The notes: generated by a model not told the origin, from the letters alone. 41,973 nt of DNA from a virus (IMGVR_UViG_3300020220_003380:1-41973); one strand, 5' to 3'. Shown: positions 15,902 through 23,782, counted from the first letter of the stretch. Numbers and translations are program-made.

Positions 15902-16695
15902 ACACAGATTATCGATTAAAAGATCCAGTTGAACTTGATCTTGCACAATTCGGTGTAGAAGAGAATTGCACCTGGTATGACTTTGAGCACCCGTTACATA
16001 GGATGCCTCCTTTTGAACAAGTTTTTTCATCGTACTGGAACGATTATCATTACGGTAAATGGATCAAACCTGACATGACCTGTGTTGATATAGGTGCCCA
16101 TATAGGGGACACGGCCTTGCCAATGATGGCAGCTTGTAGAGCCACTGTGTTGGCCGTGGAACCAAATATACATATGCTTCCATTTTTACGAAAAAATTGT
16201 GATGCCAACAGTCATCTGGGAAAATTTGTTATAGCAACAGAAGCAGTAACAAATGGAGAGGCAAGAGATTTGGTGTTTGCAGATCATAACAACGCCATGA
16301 TCAATGGCGGCATCTTGGACGAAAATTGGGATGCAGGCACTGCGGCCACAGTGAAAGGTATGACTGGTAACACAATTACCATAGCAGGTTTAACTTTTGT
16401 TGAACTTTGCAAAAAATATTTGACCGATGAAGAGATATCAAAAATTGGCTTTGTGAAAATTGATACCGAAGGACATGATATTGAAATTATTCGCGGCATG
16501 CAAGATTTTTTATACGAGCACAAACCTGTGTTACTGACTGAATGGTTTTTTGGCTATAGTGCTGTTGACAGTCAAAAACTTTTTGATGCAATTAATGATG
16601 CTGGTTATGTTGCACATTATCCTGACACAATGGAGCCAGCCGATTTCAATCGCAAAAGCGAAGATTTGGTATGTATTCACAAGGACAATCTATGA
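15898..16695 (+). CDS. FkbM-family SAM-dependent methyltransferase
   Basis: 265 residues. The Rossmann SAM-binding motif is VDIGAHIGDTA (63-73) with the acidic VEPN (87-90), and the FkbM signature appears as IGFVKIDTEGHDIEIIRGMQ followed by KPVLLTEWFF. FkbM enzymes methylate hydroxyl groups of sugars or polyketides; phage copies probably modify glycans on virion or host, or occasionally nucleic acid, but no substrate can be assigned. Operon position between a co-chaperonin and a clamp loader gives no hint. It is coupled to both neighbours by overlapping codons. Confidence 0.85.
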   Translation: MNTDYRLKDPVELDLAQFGVEENCTWYDFEHPLHRMPPFEQVFSSYWNDYHYGKWIKPDMTCVDIGAHIGDTALPMMAACRATVLAVEPNIHMLPFLRKNCDANSHLGKFVIATEAVTNGEARDLVFADHNNAMINGGILDENWDAGTAATVKGMTGNTITIAGLTFVELCKKYLTDEEISKIGFVKIDTEGHDIEIIRGMQDFLYEHKPVLLTEWFFGYSAVDSQKLFDAINDAGYVAHYPDTMEPADFNRKSEDLVCIHKDNL

Positions 16696-16889
16696 AAATT
16701 GAATTAAGCAATGTCAATGGTTACCATATGTATGCCAGTTTGACACCTGCCAATCATCCCGAAGGATATCAATCATTAAAGATAACCACTCAGTGTGAAA
16801 CTGCTAGGAATTGCACTGAAGAACAAGTAAAATACACGTTGTTATTGTCACCCAGCGCACTCAACAACTTACGCCAATTGATTAAATGA
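16692..16889 (+). CDS. Small protein of unknown function
   Basis: 65 residues. The start at ATG 16692 is chosen because AAGGA (16681-16685) lies 6 nt upstream and it overlaps the preceding stop as ATGA; an in-frame ATG at 16671 has no such site. The sequence (MKIELSNVNGYHMYASLTPA, then KITTQCETARNCTEEQVKYT) predicts a small beta-sheet domain with two cysteines. The next gene begins in another ATGA overlap. No family recognised. Confidence 0.6.
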   Translation: MKIELSNVNGYHMYASLTPANHPEGYQSLKITTQCETARNCTEEQVKYTLLLSPSALNNLRQLIK

Positions 16890-17809
16890 AAGAACTTTGG
16901 ACTGAGAAATATCGCCCGCAGACATTAGACGGGTATGTGTTCACTGACCCCGCACAACGTGAGCAGATTGAATACTTTGTACAAGAAAAATCCATTCCTC
17001 ATTTGTTATTCACTGGATCTGCAGGCACAGGTAAAACAACCTTGGCCAAAATTCTAGTGAACAGTTTAAACATTGATCCATATGATTTCTTGCAAGTAAA
17101 TGCGTCGCGAGACAATGGTGTTGATTTCTTGAAAAGCAAAATTGAAGGCTTTGTTAGTACCATGCCGTTTGGTGACTTAAAGATTGTGTTACTTGACGAA
17201 GCTGATTACTTGAGTCACAACGCACAGGCCATCCTACGTGGCCTAATGGAAACTTATCAAAGTCAGGCTAGATTCATATTGACTGCCAATCTAGCACACA
17301 AAATTATTGCTCCATTAAAATCAAGATGTCAACAAATCATTATTGATAAGTCTGATCAAACAGAATTTACCAGTAGAGCAGCAACCATATTGCTCAACGA
17401 AGGCGTTGAGTTCGAACTTGATACGTTAGATAGCTTTGTGAAAGCCACTTATCCTGATCTCAGAAGCTGCTTGAAACTGTTACAAACAAACAGTCTGTCT
17501 GGCACACTCAACTTGTCAAAAACTTCAAGTGGTTTGGGATCGGCAGATCACAAACTGGAAGTGATTGAACTGTTCAAACAGGGACGAGTTAGAGAAGCAA
17601 GAACACTACTTTGTACACACACTGCTCCTGAAGAAATGGAAGAATTATTTCGTTGGATGTATGACAACTTGGATCTTTGGGGATCTACTCCTGAGCAACA
17701 TGATCAAGCCATTCTAGCCATTAGAAAAGGTATTGTGAATCATCCCATAGTTGCAGACCCTGAAATAAATCTCAGCGCCACACTGGTAGAATTGAGTCAA
17801 ATACAATGA
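16886..17809 (+). CDS. Sliding-clamp loader large subunit (gp44-like AAA+ ATPase)
   Basis: 307 residues, near T4 gp44 (319). AAA+ motifs are complete: Walker A GSAGTGKTT (44-52), Walker B VLLDEADYL (101-109), sensor 1 ILTAN (131-135) and the SRC arginine-finger motif KSRCQQ (145-150). The opening WTEKYRPQTLDGYVF is typical of clamp loaders. Four copies with one gp62 load the gp45 clamp at primer ends. In T4 the gene is followed by 62, regA and 43; here the next gene is not recognisably gp62 and the polymerase gene is 23 kb away, so the replication block is split. Confidence 0.93.
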   Translation: MKELWTEKYRPQTLDGYVFTDPAQREQIEYFVQEKSIPHLLFTGSAGTGKTTLAKILVNSLNIDPYDFLQVNASRDNGVDFLKSKIEGFVSTMPFGDLKIVLLDEADYLSHNAQAILRGLMETYQSQARFILTANLAHKIIAPLKSRCQQIIIDKSDQTEFTSRAATILLNEGVEFELDTLDSFVKATYPDLRSCLKLLQTNSLSGTLNLSKTSSGLGSADHKLEVIELFKQGRVREARTLLCTHTAPEEMEELFRWMYDNLDLWGSTPEQHDQAILAIRKGIVNHPIVADPEINLSATLVELSQIQ

Positions 17810-18168
17810 AAAACATTTATCTAGTAGCACAATATGTAACACGACCTAGAGATCCACGCAAGACTCATATTGCAGGTTATATGAAGGATCCTAAAAATTT
17901 TCAGTACGATGAACGTGTGCAGATTTCAACTCGATTGCGAAATCAAGACTTGTACACAGCCAAGATTATTCTCAACTTATCAAATAAAACAGTTGATAAA
18001 AATTCATTCAATAATGTCAAGAACTTTGATGAACTGTTCAAATACTTTTTCAAAGGCTACCACAAATACATTACAGAAGTAATGGCCAAACTTGATGCCG
18101 AGTACTTCAACACTATGTTGGATGAAATGCAGACTGAACTGGACAATGAAAAAGTACAAGCTGAGTGA
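17806..18168 (+). CDS. Conserved phage protein of unknown function after gp44
   Basis: 120 residues, starting in an ATGA overlap with the clamp loader gene. The opening (MKNIYLVAQYVTRPRDPRKT, then HIAGYMKDPKNFQYDERVQI) and the C-terminal block (LFKYFFKGYHKYITEVMAKL, then DAEYFNTMLDEMQTEL) belong to a family I have seen in many uncultured aquatic phages without a role. It occupies the place of gp62 in T4 but shows no clear similarity to it and is shorter (T4 gp62 is 187 residues). A replication role is possible but only by position. Confidence 0.65.
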   Translation: MKNIYLVAQYVTRPRDPRKTHIAGYMKDPKNFQYDERVQISTRLRNQDLYTAKIILNLSNKTVDKNSFNNVKNFDELFKYFFKGYHKYITEVMAKLDAEYFNTMLDEMQTELDNEKVQAE

Positions 18169-18475
18169 TGCTGGGGAAAGGGGATGGTTTATTGGCAATT
18201 TTCCCAAAGCAATAGTAAAAACCAAAAACTTTGAGATTTGCTGGCAAACCAATAAAGCTGGAAACAGAGATAAACCGCACCTGCACAAAATAGTCACTGA
18301 AGTACAGTTAATAACAGAAGGTCGTATGGTAATCAACGGTGAGGAATTTGGACCAGGAGATATTTACGTAAATGAACCCGGTGAAGAATATCGGGCACAT
18401 TACTTGGAAGATACCAAGGTAGTGGCGATTAAATTTCCCAGTGTGCCCAGCGATAAATATTACTTAGATGAGTAA
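18146..18475 (+). CDS. Cupin-fold protein
   Basis: 109 residues from ATG 18146, 23 nt inside the previous gene. Two cupin motifs are visible: KPHLHKIVTEVQLITEGRMV (HxH metal pair followed by a glutamate-containing strand) and FGPGDIYVNEPGEEYRAHYL. A single small cupin domain can bind a metal and may be an isomerase, epimerase or dioxygenase; many phage copies have no known substrate. It sits between replication proteins and a HAD nucleotidase, which does not narrow the role. Confidence 0.7.
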   Translation: MKKYKLSDAGERGWFIGNFPKAIVKTKNFEICWQTNKAGNRDKPHLHKIVTEVQLITEGRMVINGEEFGPGDIYVNEPGEEYRAHYLEDTKVVAIKFPSVPSDKYYLDE

Positions 18476-18704
18476 TATATTCCGAGCAATGAAGGCCAAA
18501 AAGAAACGGACTGTTGATCCCAATGCTCCGCCTCGACCTAATTTAATGACTCATGACGTAAAAATTAGAGATCAGCAAAGCGTAATATCCAGCATGCAAC
18601 AAGAAATATTCACCCTCAAAGACACTGTGAGAAGTTTGCAAAACAAATTGAACAATCAAACCGTTTATTTACAAGCAGTGCATTCAAAACTTAAAAACAA
18701 ATGA
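18468..18704 (+). CDS. Small coiled-coil protein, unknown
   Basis: 78 residues. A basic N-terminus (RAMKAKKKRTVDPNAPPRPN) precedes a heptad pattern from residue 35 (QSVISSMQQEIFTLKDTVRS, LQNKLNNQTVYLQ) that predicts a coiled coil. It starts 8 nt inside the cupin gene and ends in an ATGA overlap with the next gene. The DPNAPPRPN linker followed by a coiled coil is reminiscent of short phage proteins with a positively charged head; function unknown. Confidence 0.6.
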   Translation: MSNIFRAMKAKKKRTVDPNAPPRPNLMTHDVKIRDQQSVISSMQQEIFTLKDTVRSLQNKLNNQTVYLQAVHSKLKNK

Positions 18705-19186
18705 CAACACTATACCTAGACATGGACGGAGTCATAGCCGACTTCGATGAATTTGCTGAGGGTATTCTCGGATTGTTGCCTGGAAATAATGGCATATATC
18801 CAGATGAACATTGGAATAAAATAGCAGCGAATCCTAGGCTATACAGAGATCTAAAAAAGACTTCCTATGCAGATGAATTAGTGGCCGAGTGCAAGGATTT
18901 CGCACTTACTAAGGGATATAATTTGTATTTTTTAACAGCCGTTCCCAAAGGGAACGATGTAAAATGGTCTTTTTATGATAAAGTTGTTTGGGCTCAACAG
19001 CACTTTCCTAACATAGCAGTTATGTTTGGTCCGTACAGCAAAGACAAATGGCAACATTGTCAACCAGGTGATATCTTGATTGATGATAGGCAAAGTAACA
19101 TCGATGAATGGCGAGCTGCTGGAGGTATCGCCATTCATCATGTTAGTTTGAATAGTACTTTGTACTCGTTGTCTCAGCTATATTAA
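18701..19186 (+). CDS. HAD-superfamily 5'-nucleotidase-like phosphatase
   Basis: 161 residues. HAD motif I is LDMDGVIADFDE (nucleophile D7, acid D9), motif II the Thr of YFLTAVPKG, motif III the Lys of GPYSKDKW and motif IV the acidic ILIDDRQSN. The small helical cap between motifs I and II fits 5'(3')-deoxyribonucleotidases (NT5C type), which dephosphorylate dNMPs. In a phage this can salvage or balance nucleotides, next to MazG. Its last 4 nt overlap the end of phoH on the other strand, a convergent arrangement without a terminator. Confidence 0.82.
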   Translation: MTTLYLDMDGVIADFDEFAEGILGLLPGNNGIYPDEHWNKIAANPRLYRDLKKTSYADELVAECKDFALTKGYNLYFLTAVPKGNDVKWSFYDKVVWAQQHFPNIAVMFGPYSKDKWQHCQPGDILIDDRQSNIDEWRAAGGIAIHHVSLNSTLYSLSQLY

Positions 19187-19935
19187 TCCTCCCTGTATAA
19201 TTTAAGAACTTCAGCCACAGCCGGATGTCTACGAACATCCTTGACTGCAAACTCCACGCCAGCAATATATTGGCTATCAAAGTCCTTAATAAGTATTTGA
19301 AAGTCCAATAATCCGTTGTCCTGGGCCCTACGGTCGGCCTGCTGCGTGTCACCTGTTACAACCATCTTAGAGTTTTCGCCTAGTCGAGTAAGCAGCATCT
19401 TCATCTGACTTGGTGTCGCGTTTTGCATCTCATCTGCAATAATCCACGAATTTTTAAATGTCCGCCCTCGCATGTATGCTAGTGGAGCAATCTCTATATA
19501 TTTTTCTTCTAGCAGACGCTGTACCTCTTGTGGTCGATAATACTCCTCTATAATATCAAAGATGGGTCTAGTCCACGGTTCCATCTTTTGATTTAGTGTA
19601 CCCGGCAAAAATCCATGTTGCTCGTCATCAACACCTACTGCGGGTCTGGTAATAACAATTCGAGAGCATTCTCCGGATCTAAATGCTTGTAACGCGGCCA
19701 ACACAGCCAGCATAGTTTTGCCTGTTCCTGCCGGGCCTGCGGCAAATACTATTAAGCGTTGGGGATTTTCTAATAAATCTATATAAGTTTCTTGGTTAAG
19801 ACTTTTGGGAATAAGTTGGATAGTACGGCGTTGTTTTTGATATGAATCGATGTTACTCACTACAGACAATTGTGTTACTTCGCTTCTACGGCGTTTGCTC
19901 AAGACTACCTCCTTTAGAATGGGTGGATCTGCCAT
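19183..19935 (-). CDS. phoH: PhoH-like P-loop ATPase, only minus-strand gene of the window
   Basis: 250 residues starting at ATG 19935. This start is chosen because AAGGAG lies 6 nt upstream on the minus strand; an in-frame TTG at 19998 would add 21 residues but has no such site. Walker A is GPAGTGKT (67-74), Walker B ADEMQN (167-172), followed by VTGDTQQAD. PhoH is common in aquatic phages and is a putative RNA helicase/ATPase, in bacteria often linked to phosphate stress or RNA turnover; its role in phages is unresolved. It is convergent with the HAD gene and divergent from the gene at 20252. Confidence 0.92.
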   Translation of the reverse strand: MADPPILKEVVLSKRRRSEVTQLSVVSNIDSYQKQRRTIQLIPKSLNQETYIDLLENPQRLIVFAAGPAGTGKTMLAVLAALQAFRSGECSRIVITRPAVGVDDEQHGFLPGTLNQKMEPWTRPIFDIIEEYYRPQEVQRLLEEKYIEIAPLAYMRGRTFKNSWIIADEMQNATPSQMKMLLTRLGENSKMVVTGDTQQADRRAQDNGLLDFQILIKDFDSQYIAGVEFAVKDVRRHPAVAEVLKLYRED

Positions 19936-20251
19936 AGCCTGCTCCTTAGTGGGCTTGGCATCTTCTTTATCAAGTCCACGTAGATATTTAAGAAGCAAAA
20001 TTTATACCTAAAACTGCGTGTTTATTTGCTATTTTTTGTGCTAAGTATTAGACCGTTCTCTATCTATTCCGTACATTGTTGTTCATTAAATGAAATACAA
20101 AAAACTTATCATTGAATATGGTCACGACAGCATATAAAATCAGTTACATTGTACTCATAAATTATTAGATTATTATGTACCAATACCAATATTATAAAAT
20201 TAAGAAAAATGGATTGTAATACGCTAAATAGTGTATATTGGACCAAATAAT
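19936..20251. promoter_or_regulatory. Divergent intergenic region between phoH and the gene at 20252
   Basis: About 316 AT-rich bases with no convincing gene. On the minus strand the box TATAAATT (20005-19998) just upstream of phoH resembles the late T4 box, and TATAAT (20196-20191) has a poor TTACAA -35 17 nt away. On the plus strand GCTAAATAG (20223-20231) lies before the next gene and TTGTAC-16-TATTAT (20149-20176) is a weak sigma70-like pair. Since it must drive genes on both strands, promoters are expected, but none is as clear as the four strong ones elsewhere. Confidence 0.45.
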
Positions 20252-20803
20252 ATGGCTACAAACATAAATGACGTATTAGAAAATATTAAATCTATTTCGC
20301 TTACAGACAGTGCTGTTAACTCTTTGTTAGATTTTGAAAGAGTAATTAACGAGCTTGATATATACACGTTTAAAAACTGGAAACGTGGTGAATTAGTGCA
20401 AGGACCCAAATACGAAAAGTACTTTATTACTTGTACATTTATGTGGCCATATAAAAAAATGCCGGATCCTAGAGGTGGCGAGCGTTTATTGGATTATGGT
20501 TGTGAAATAAAATATAAAAAAGATCATTTAGAATACCCAATTAAGGTTAAAAGTCCAAATGATTTTAAGCCTGGCACAAAGTTTCCAAAAATGGCCAGAA
20601 CACCTATATGGTTAGTAGAAATAGTAATACCCAAAAAGCTTATGCAAGAAATCAATCAAGGAAGCTTGGAATTAGAATCTGGTACAATTGATGCCGAAGA
20701 TATTGAACAGGCATACGAACAAGGTGTTGACAAGAAAATGTATCAGACAGATTCAGCAGCTCCAATGGGAGCAGTACAAGGAGCCCAAAATGTCCCACAA
20801 TAA
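20252..20803 (+). CDS. Conserved phage protein of unknown function
   Basis: 183 residues from ATG 20252; an in-frame GTG at 20231 is less likely as it falls in the late-type motif. The protein has an N-terminal helix (DVLENIKSISLTDSAVNSLL), a central beta-rich portion (GPKYEKYFITCTFMWPYKKM, then LLDYGCEIKYKKDHLEYPIK), IVIPKKLMQEINQGSLELE, and an acidic, Gln-rich tail. It overlaps the following gene by 14 nt. A late-expressed structural or accessory role is possible since a late-type motif precedes it; no family is recognised. Confidence 0.6.
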   Translation: MATNINDVLENIKSISLTDSAVNSLLDFERVINELDIYTFKNWKRGELVQGPKYEKYFITCTFMWPYKKMPDPRGGERLLDYGCEIKYKKDHLEYPIKVKSPNDFKPGTKFPKMARTPIWLVEIVIPKKLMQEINQGSLELESGTIDAEDIEQAYEQGVDKKMYQTDSAAPMGAVQGAQNVPQ

Positions 20804-21341
20804 TATCAATGAAGGTCTAGAACAAAATGATCTTGCTAGATTGGTAAATCCAGAACTGCATATCGATGAATACAAAAGCAAAATGGGAAAAGATGAAGAT
20901 ATTGTGGTGCTTAGTTTTAAGGTATCCGGACGAGAACCAGCTGAGGATTTGGTTAACTTCATTGAAAAGGGATACGATTGGGTCCTTGATGCGGACGTTA
21001 GTTCTGGTGAACTTGATGACGGCGACTATTTGGTTTTCGTAGAATCTGATAGAGAACCAGAGCTTGCAGATAATGTTATCAGCATGTTACAAGATATAAT
21101 GAATCTTACTGATCAGAAACTGTCTGATTGGAGCATGCAAGTAAGATCGAATCCAACCAAAATTGAAATTAACGCAGACAATATTAGAAATTATGTGCCT
21201 TTGACCACAAGTGCTTATCAAGCCAAATTTGGCAAAAAAGAATTGGACGAAATGCGTAATGCAGCAGGCATTCCAGTAAAAACTCAAGCACCAAAAAACG
21301 ATCACACTCAAACTTTACGCAGTTTAGCTGGCATTTTATAA
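20790..21341 (+). CDS. Conserved phage protein, acidic alpha/beta domain, unknown
   Basis: 183 residues from ATG 20790, preceded by AAGGAG 6 nt away inside the previous gene; upstream in-frame starts are less likely. The core VLSFKVSGREPAEDLVNFIE, then GYDWVLDADVSSGELDDGDY and LVFVESDREPELADNVISML suggests a compact acidic alpha/beta domain (ferredoxin-like in pattern). The C-terminal third is a linker (IPVKTQAPKNDHTQTLRSLA) that could anchor to a partner. Always paired here with the gene before it; function unknown. Confidence 0.6.
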   Translation: MSHNNINEGLEQNDLARLVNPELHIDEYKSKMGKDEDIVVLSFKVSGREPAEDLVNFIEKGYDWVLDADVSSGELDDGDYLVFVESDREPELADNVISMLQDIMNLTDQKLSDWSMQVRSNPTKIEINADNIRNYVPLTTSAYQAKFGKKELDEMRNAAGIPVKTQAPKNDHTQTLRSLAGIL

Positions 21342-21350
21342 CCAAAACTG

Positions 21351-21359
21351 CATAAATAC
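21351..21359 (+). promoter_or_regulatory. Late-type promoter motif CATAAATAC before the lysis cassette
   Basis: The exact word CATAAATAC, identical to the one at 4809 before the fibre operon, lies 23 nt upstream of the first lysis gene (21383). Lysis genes are expected to be late. No sigma70-like promoter is seen here. Confidence 0.65.
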
Positions 21360-21382
21360 TTTGATTCGATTAACAGTATATT

Positions 21383-21898
21383 ATGTGGATTTTACATTTA
21401 TTACCTGACAGTTTAATACTCTTCTTTACCTATTGTTTAATGGGTGCTGGACTAGTTGGCTTAGGTGCCAGCTGGTTCATTACATTCGTTCCTTTCCTAA
21501 ATATCTATAGAAAATGGATTCAGATAGGTAGTGTTCTATTGCTTATCGCTGGTATCTACTGGTATGGTGGCTACAGTAACGAAATGTTATGGAGAGCCCG
21601 TGTAGCAGAAATGGAAGAAAAAGTGCGCCTGGCTGAACAAAAATCACAGCAGGCAAACACAGAAATAGAAACTCGTGTAGTTGAAAAAACCCGGGTAATC
21701 AGAGAAAAAGGCAAGATTCAAATTGAATATGTCAATCGCCTGGTTAAAGGAGATACTGTTGAAATAGTAAAAGACATGAGCGAAGAAGAGCGCAAGGTTT
21801 TTAAGGCTAAACAACAAGAATTACAGGATGCACTTAAAAACTGCCCTGTTCCACGAATTATAGTTGAAGAACACAATAAAGCAGCGGAGAAAAAATGA
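21383..21898 (+). CDS. Inner-membrane spanin-like protein (i-spanin) with two membrane segments
   Basis: 171 residues. Two hydrophobic segments (residues about 10-40, LILFFTYCLMGAGLVGLGAS, and 44-62, IQIGSVLLLIAGIYWYGGY) are followed by a long coiled-coil-prone periplasmic part (RVAEMEEKVRLAEQKSQQAN, ETRVVEKTRVIREKGKIQIE), the standard layout of i-spanins apart from the extra membrane segment. The next gene encodes a lipoprotein, starting 4 nt before this gene ends, as in Rz/Rz1 pairs. Together they would join the inner and outer membranes in the final lysis step. A fused holin-like function of the first segments is possible. Confidence 0.7.
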   Translation: MWILHLLPDSLILFFTYCLMGAGLVGLGASWFITFVPFLNIYRKWIQIGSVLLLIAGIYWYGGYSNEMLWRARVAEMEEKVRLAEQKSQQANTEIETRVVEKTRVIREKGKIQIEYVNRLVKGDTVEIVKDMSEEERKVFKAKQQELQDALKNCPVPRIIVEEHNKAAEKK

Positions 21899-22161
21899 AA
21901 ATTATTTACGCGATTGTATTAGCTTTATTAGTAGGTTGTTCGACTACTGTACCAGTTACAGCAAAGTTCCCTCAGGCTCCAAAATCTCTTACGGAAAAAT
22001 GTGAAGAATTAAAAATACTCAGCGGGGACCAAATATCAATAATTGAATTACATACCACAGTTGTTGAAAATTACACACTCTATTATGAGTGTGCGTTAAA
22101 AGTAGAAGAATGGAATACATGGTATGTAAAACAGAAAAAAATATTTGAAGAGGTAAAGTAG
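21895..22161 (+). CDS. Outer-membrane spanin-like lipoprotein (o-spanin, Rz1-like)
   Basis: 88 residues with a lipoprotein signal: MKIIYAIVLALLVGCSTT, lipobox LVGC with C15 as the lipidated residue. The mature part is short and polar (KFPQAPKSLTEKCEELKILS), with two further cysteines, as in Rz1-type proteins that contain Pro-rich stretches. The position right after the i-spanin, overlapping by ATGA, and before the endolysin gene supports the assignment. It implies a host with an outer membrane. Confidence 0.75.
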   Translation: MKIIYAIVLALLVGCSTTVPVTAKFPQAPKSLTEKCEELKILSGDQISIIELHTTVVENYTLYYECALKVEEWNTWYVKQKKIFEEVK

Positions 22162-22211
22162 TGCAGCAAGAGGAAGCCTGCCCTATATGTGGCGGAAAAC
22201 ATAAAAAATAA
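22161..22211 (+). CDS. Possible 16-residue peptide with CPICGGKH motif
   Basis: A GTG that shares its first base with the last base of the TAG stop of the o-spanin gene, with AAGAGG 8 nt upstream, opens a frame of 16 codons: MQQEEACPICGGKHKK. The CPxCGGxH pattern looks like half of a zinc knuckle. It fills most of the 64-nt gap before the endolysin gene. It could be a leader peptide, a real micro-protein or chance. Confidence 0.3.
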   Translation: MQQEEACPICGGKHKK

Positions 22212-22225
22212 AGGATCAACAATTT

Positions 22226-22843
22226 ATGGAACTTACAAAAGAGCAACTAAAACAACTACTGCCGAAGAATCAATACATCGACCATTGGCACAAGGCATTG
22301 AGTCAACTGTTACCAGATTATGAAATCAATACACCTCAGCGTATTGCATCATTTATTGCTCAGTGTGCTCACGAATCTGGTAGTTTTGTTTTCTTAACTG
22401 AAAATTTAAACTACAAAGCAGAAAGCTTGATGAAGATATTTCCAAAATATTTTACAGAAATGAGTCTTGCTAAAGCATACGAAAAGAAGCCAGAAAAAAT
22501 TGCTAACAGAATCTATGCTAATAGAATGGGCAATGGCGACGAAGCAAGTGGTGACGGTTACAAATATCGTGGTCGTGGATTAATTCAATTGACTGGCAAG
22601 ACTAACTATACCTGGTTTGCAGCCTCATTGGAAATCTCGGCTGAAGAGGCAGCAGAATATACGCAAACCTTCGAAGGTGCAGCTCAATCAGCATGCTGGT
22701 TCTGGGAAACTAATAAACTTAATAACGAAGCTGACAAAGGCGACATTAAAACAATGACTCGTAAAATTAACGGTGGATTCATTGGTTTAGATGATCGCAT
22801 TAAACACTATAACCATGCATTACATGTGTTAGGAGTGCATTAA
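22226..22843 (+). CDS. Endolysin, GH19 chitinase-like muramidase or glucosaminidase
   Basis: 205 residues. Typical GH19 motifs are present: FIAQCAHESGSFVFLTENLN with catalytic E50 and second acid E59, NYKAESLMKIFPKYF, and YKYRGRGLIQLTGKTNY. Phage members of this family cut peptidoglycan glycan strands. There is no signal peptide, so release needs a holin, and two small membrane proteins follow nearby. The ribosome binding site AAGGA is at 22211-22215. The ATG of the following lipoprotein shares a base with this stop. Confidence 0.9.
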   Translation: MELTKEQLKQLLPKNQYIDHWHKALSQLLPDYEINTPQRIASFIAQCAHESGSFVFLTENLNYKAESLMKIFPKYFTEMSLAKAYEKKPEKIANRIYANRMGNGDEASGDGYKYRGRGLIQLTGKTNYTWFAASLEISAEEAAEYTQTFEGAAQSACWFWETNKLNNEADKGDIKTMTRKINGGFIGLDDRIKHYNHALHVLGVH

Positions 22844-23085
22844 TGAAATACGTGTCACTACTAATACTATTACAATTATTAGTGGCTTGCTCGGAAAACT
22901 ATCGGTATCCTTGCCAAGACCCGGATAATTGGGAAAAGAAAGAATGTACAAAACCCTATTGTAGCGCCAATGGCACCTGCCCAGAAGATCTAACTCCTTA
23001 TGAAAAAGATAAGGTAGGAGGCGCATTAGGAAACCCAAACTTACAGCCTGCACCACAGGCACCACGAAAAGGAGATTGTAAATGA
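22843..23085 (+). CDS. Small Cys-rich lipoprotein in the lysis cassette
   Basis: 80 residues with signal MKYVSLLILLQLLVACSE, lipobox LVAC (C16). The mature sequence has five further cysteines (YPCQDPDNWEKKECTKPYCS, then NGTCPEDLTPYEKD) and probably forms disulfides in the periplasm; the remainder is Pro- and Gln-rich linker. Similar short lipoproteins with a PCQDPxNWE block are found next to endolysins in other phages. It may act in envelope disruption or superinfection exclusion; neither is proven. Overlaps both neighbours. Confidence 0.65.
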   Translation: MKYVSLLILLQLLVACSENYRYPCQDPDNWEKKECTKPYCSANGTCPEDLTPYEKDKVGGALGNPNLQPAPQAPRKGDCK

Positions 23086-23555
23086 TTAATGAGTTATTCA
23101 GCCAAGAGAGATATACCACAGAAGAACTAAATGCTAGACTCAAATTCTTTATTGGTATTGTTTTAGGATGTACGCTATTTGGTATTGTGTTTGTTGTACT
23201 ATACAGTCTGATTTTTGTTACGCAACCAATGAACGGAATGAGCCCAGTAGATAACAAGTTTTTTGAACTTATTATTCCTATTGCTACATTCTTAACAGGC
23301 ACACTGAGTGGTATTATGTTAGCCGGTGACGATAAGGATCTTAGAGCCAAGGCACTAGATGCTGCTAATAAGCCATATACTCCACCACCACCTCCACCTC
23401 CACCACCAGTGGCAACGGCACCAAGTGGATTTGGCGCAACAATAGCAGCAGCATCGGCAGCACCGTTTGGCGATGTTCCAAGTTTTGTAGCATCAGTAAC
23501 TCCCGGCTTTGGCGGCAAGGAGGCACCATTTCAACCTGAACATCCAGAAAAATGA
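23082..23555 (+). CDS. Membrane protein with two spans and proline-rich tail, holin-like candidate
   Basis: 157 residues. Two hydrophobic segments (about 22-47, FFIGIVLGCTLFGIVFVVLY, and 65-82, LIIPIATFLTGTLSGIMLA) are followed by a run of nine prolines and a Gly/Ala-rich tail to the C-terminus. Two spans, small size and position beside an endolysin suggest a holin or holin partner, but the C-terminal Pro-rich tail is not usual. The following gene also has two spans, so either may be the holin. Starts by ATGA overlap with the lipoprotein gene. Confidence 0.6.
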   Translation: MINELFSQERYTTEELNARLKFFIGIVLGCTLFGIVFVVLYSLIFVTQPMNGMSPVDNKFFELIIPIATFLTGTLSGIMLAGDDKDLRAKALDAANKPYTPPPPPPPPPVATAPSGFGATIAAASAAPFGDVPSFVASVTPGFGGKEAPFQPEHPEK

Positions 23556-23782
23556 TGCAATTTGTTGTTAAAATGCTTTCGGGAGAAAGCGAGAGTAATC
23601 CTAGTAGCAAAAGAACCATTACATTTTTGGCTTTTTTGCTACTAGCAACTGCTTTCTTTTCAGAATTGTTTTTTGAAAAGAAAGTTAGTCCACAGACATT
23701 CGATGCGATCACATATATTGTATTGGGTGGATTAGGATTTACAGCATCAGAAAAATTTACTAAAAAGGATAATCCAAAATGA
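23552..23782 (+). CDS. Holin-like small membrane protein
   Basis: 76 residues. Two hydrophobic segments (24-42, TITFLAFLLLATAFFSELF, and 53-68, AITYIVLGGLGFTASEKF) separated by a short charged loop and a Lys-rich C-terminus, a common holin plan. SSKRTITFLAFLL with a GLGFTASEKF ending resembles a class of small holin-like proteins in aquatic phages. Coupled by ATGA to both the gene before and the next. Candidate for the pore that releases the endolysin at 22226. Confidence 0.65.
   Translation: MMQFVVKMLSGESESNPSSKRTITFLAFLLLATAFFSELFFEKKVSPQTFDAITYIVLGGLGFTASEKFTKKDNPK

Noticed and set aside
17806-18168. Clamp-loader small subunit gp62
   Set aside because: Position is right but the protein is shorter and shows no gp62 features I can recognise, so it is left unnamed.
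22829-23518. Long open frame on the minus strand (229 codons) across the lipoprotein and holin-like genes
   Set aside because: It is antisense to two genes that have overlapping starts, a lipobox and membrane segments, and it contains poly-Gly caused by the proline run on the other strand. No ribosome binding site. Treated as a shadow.
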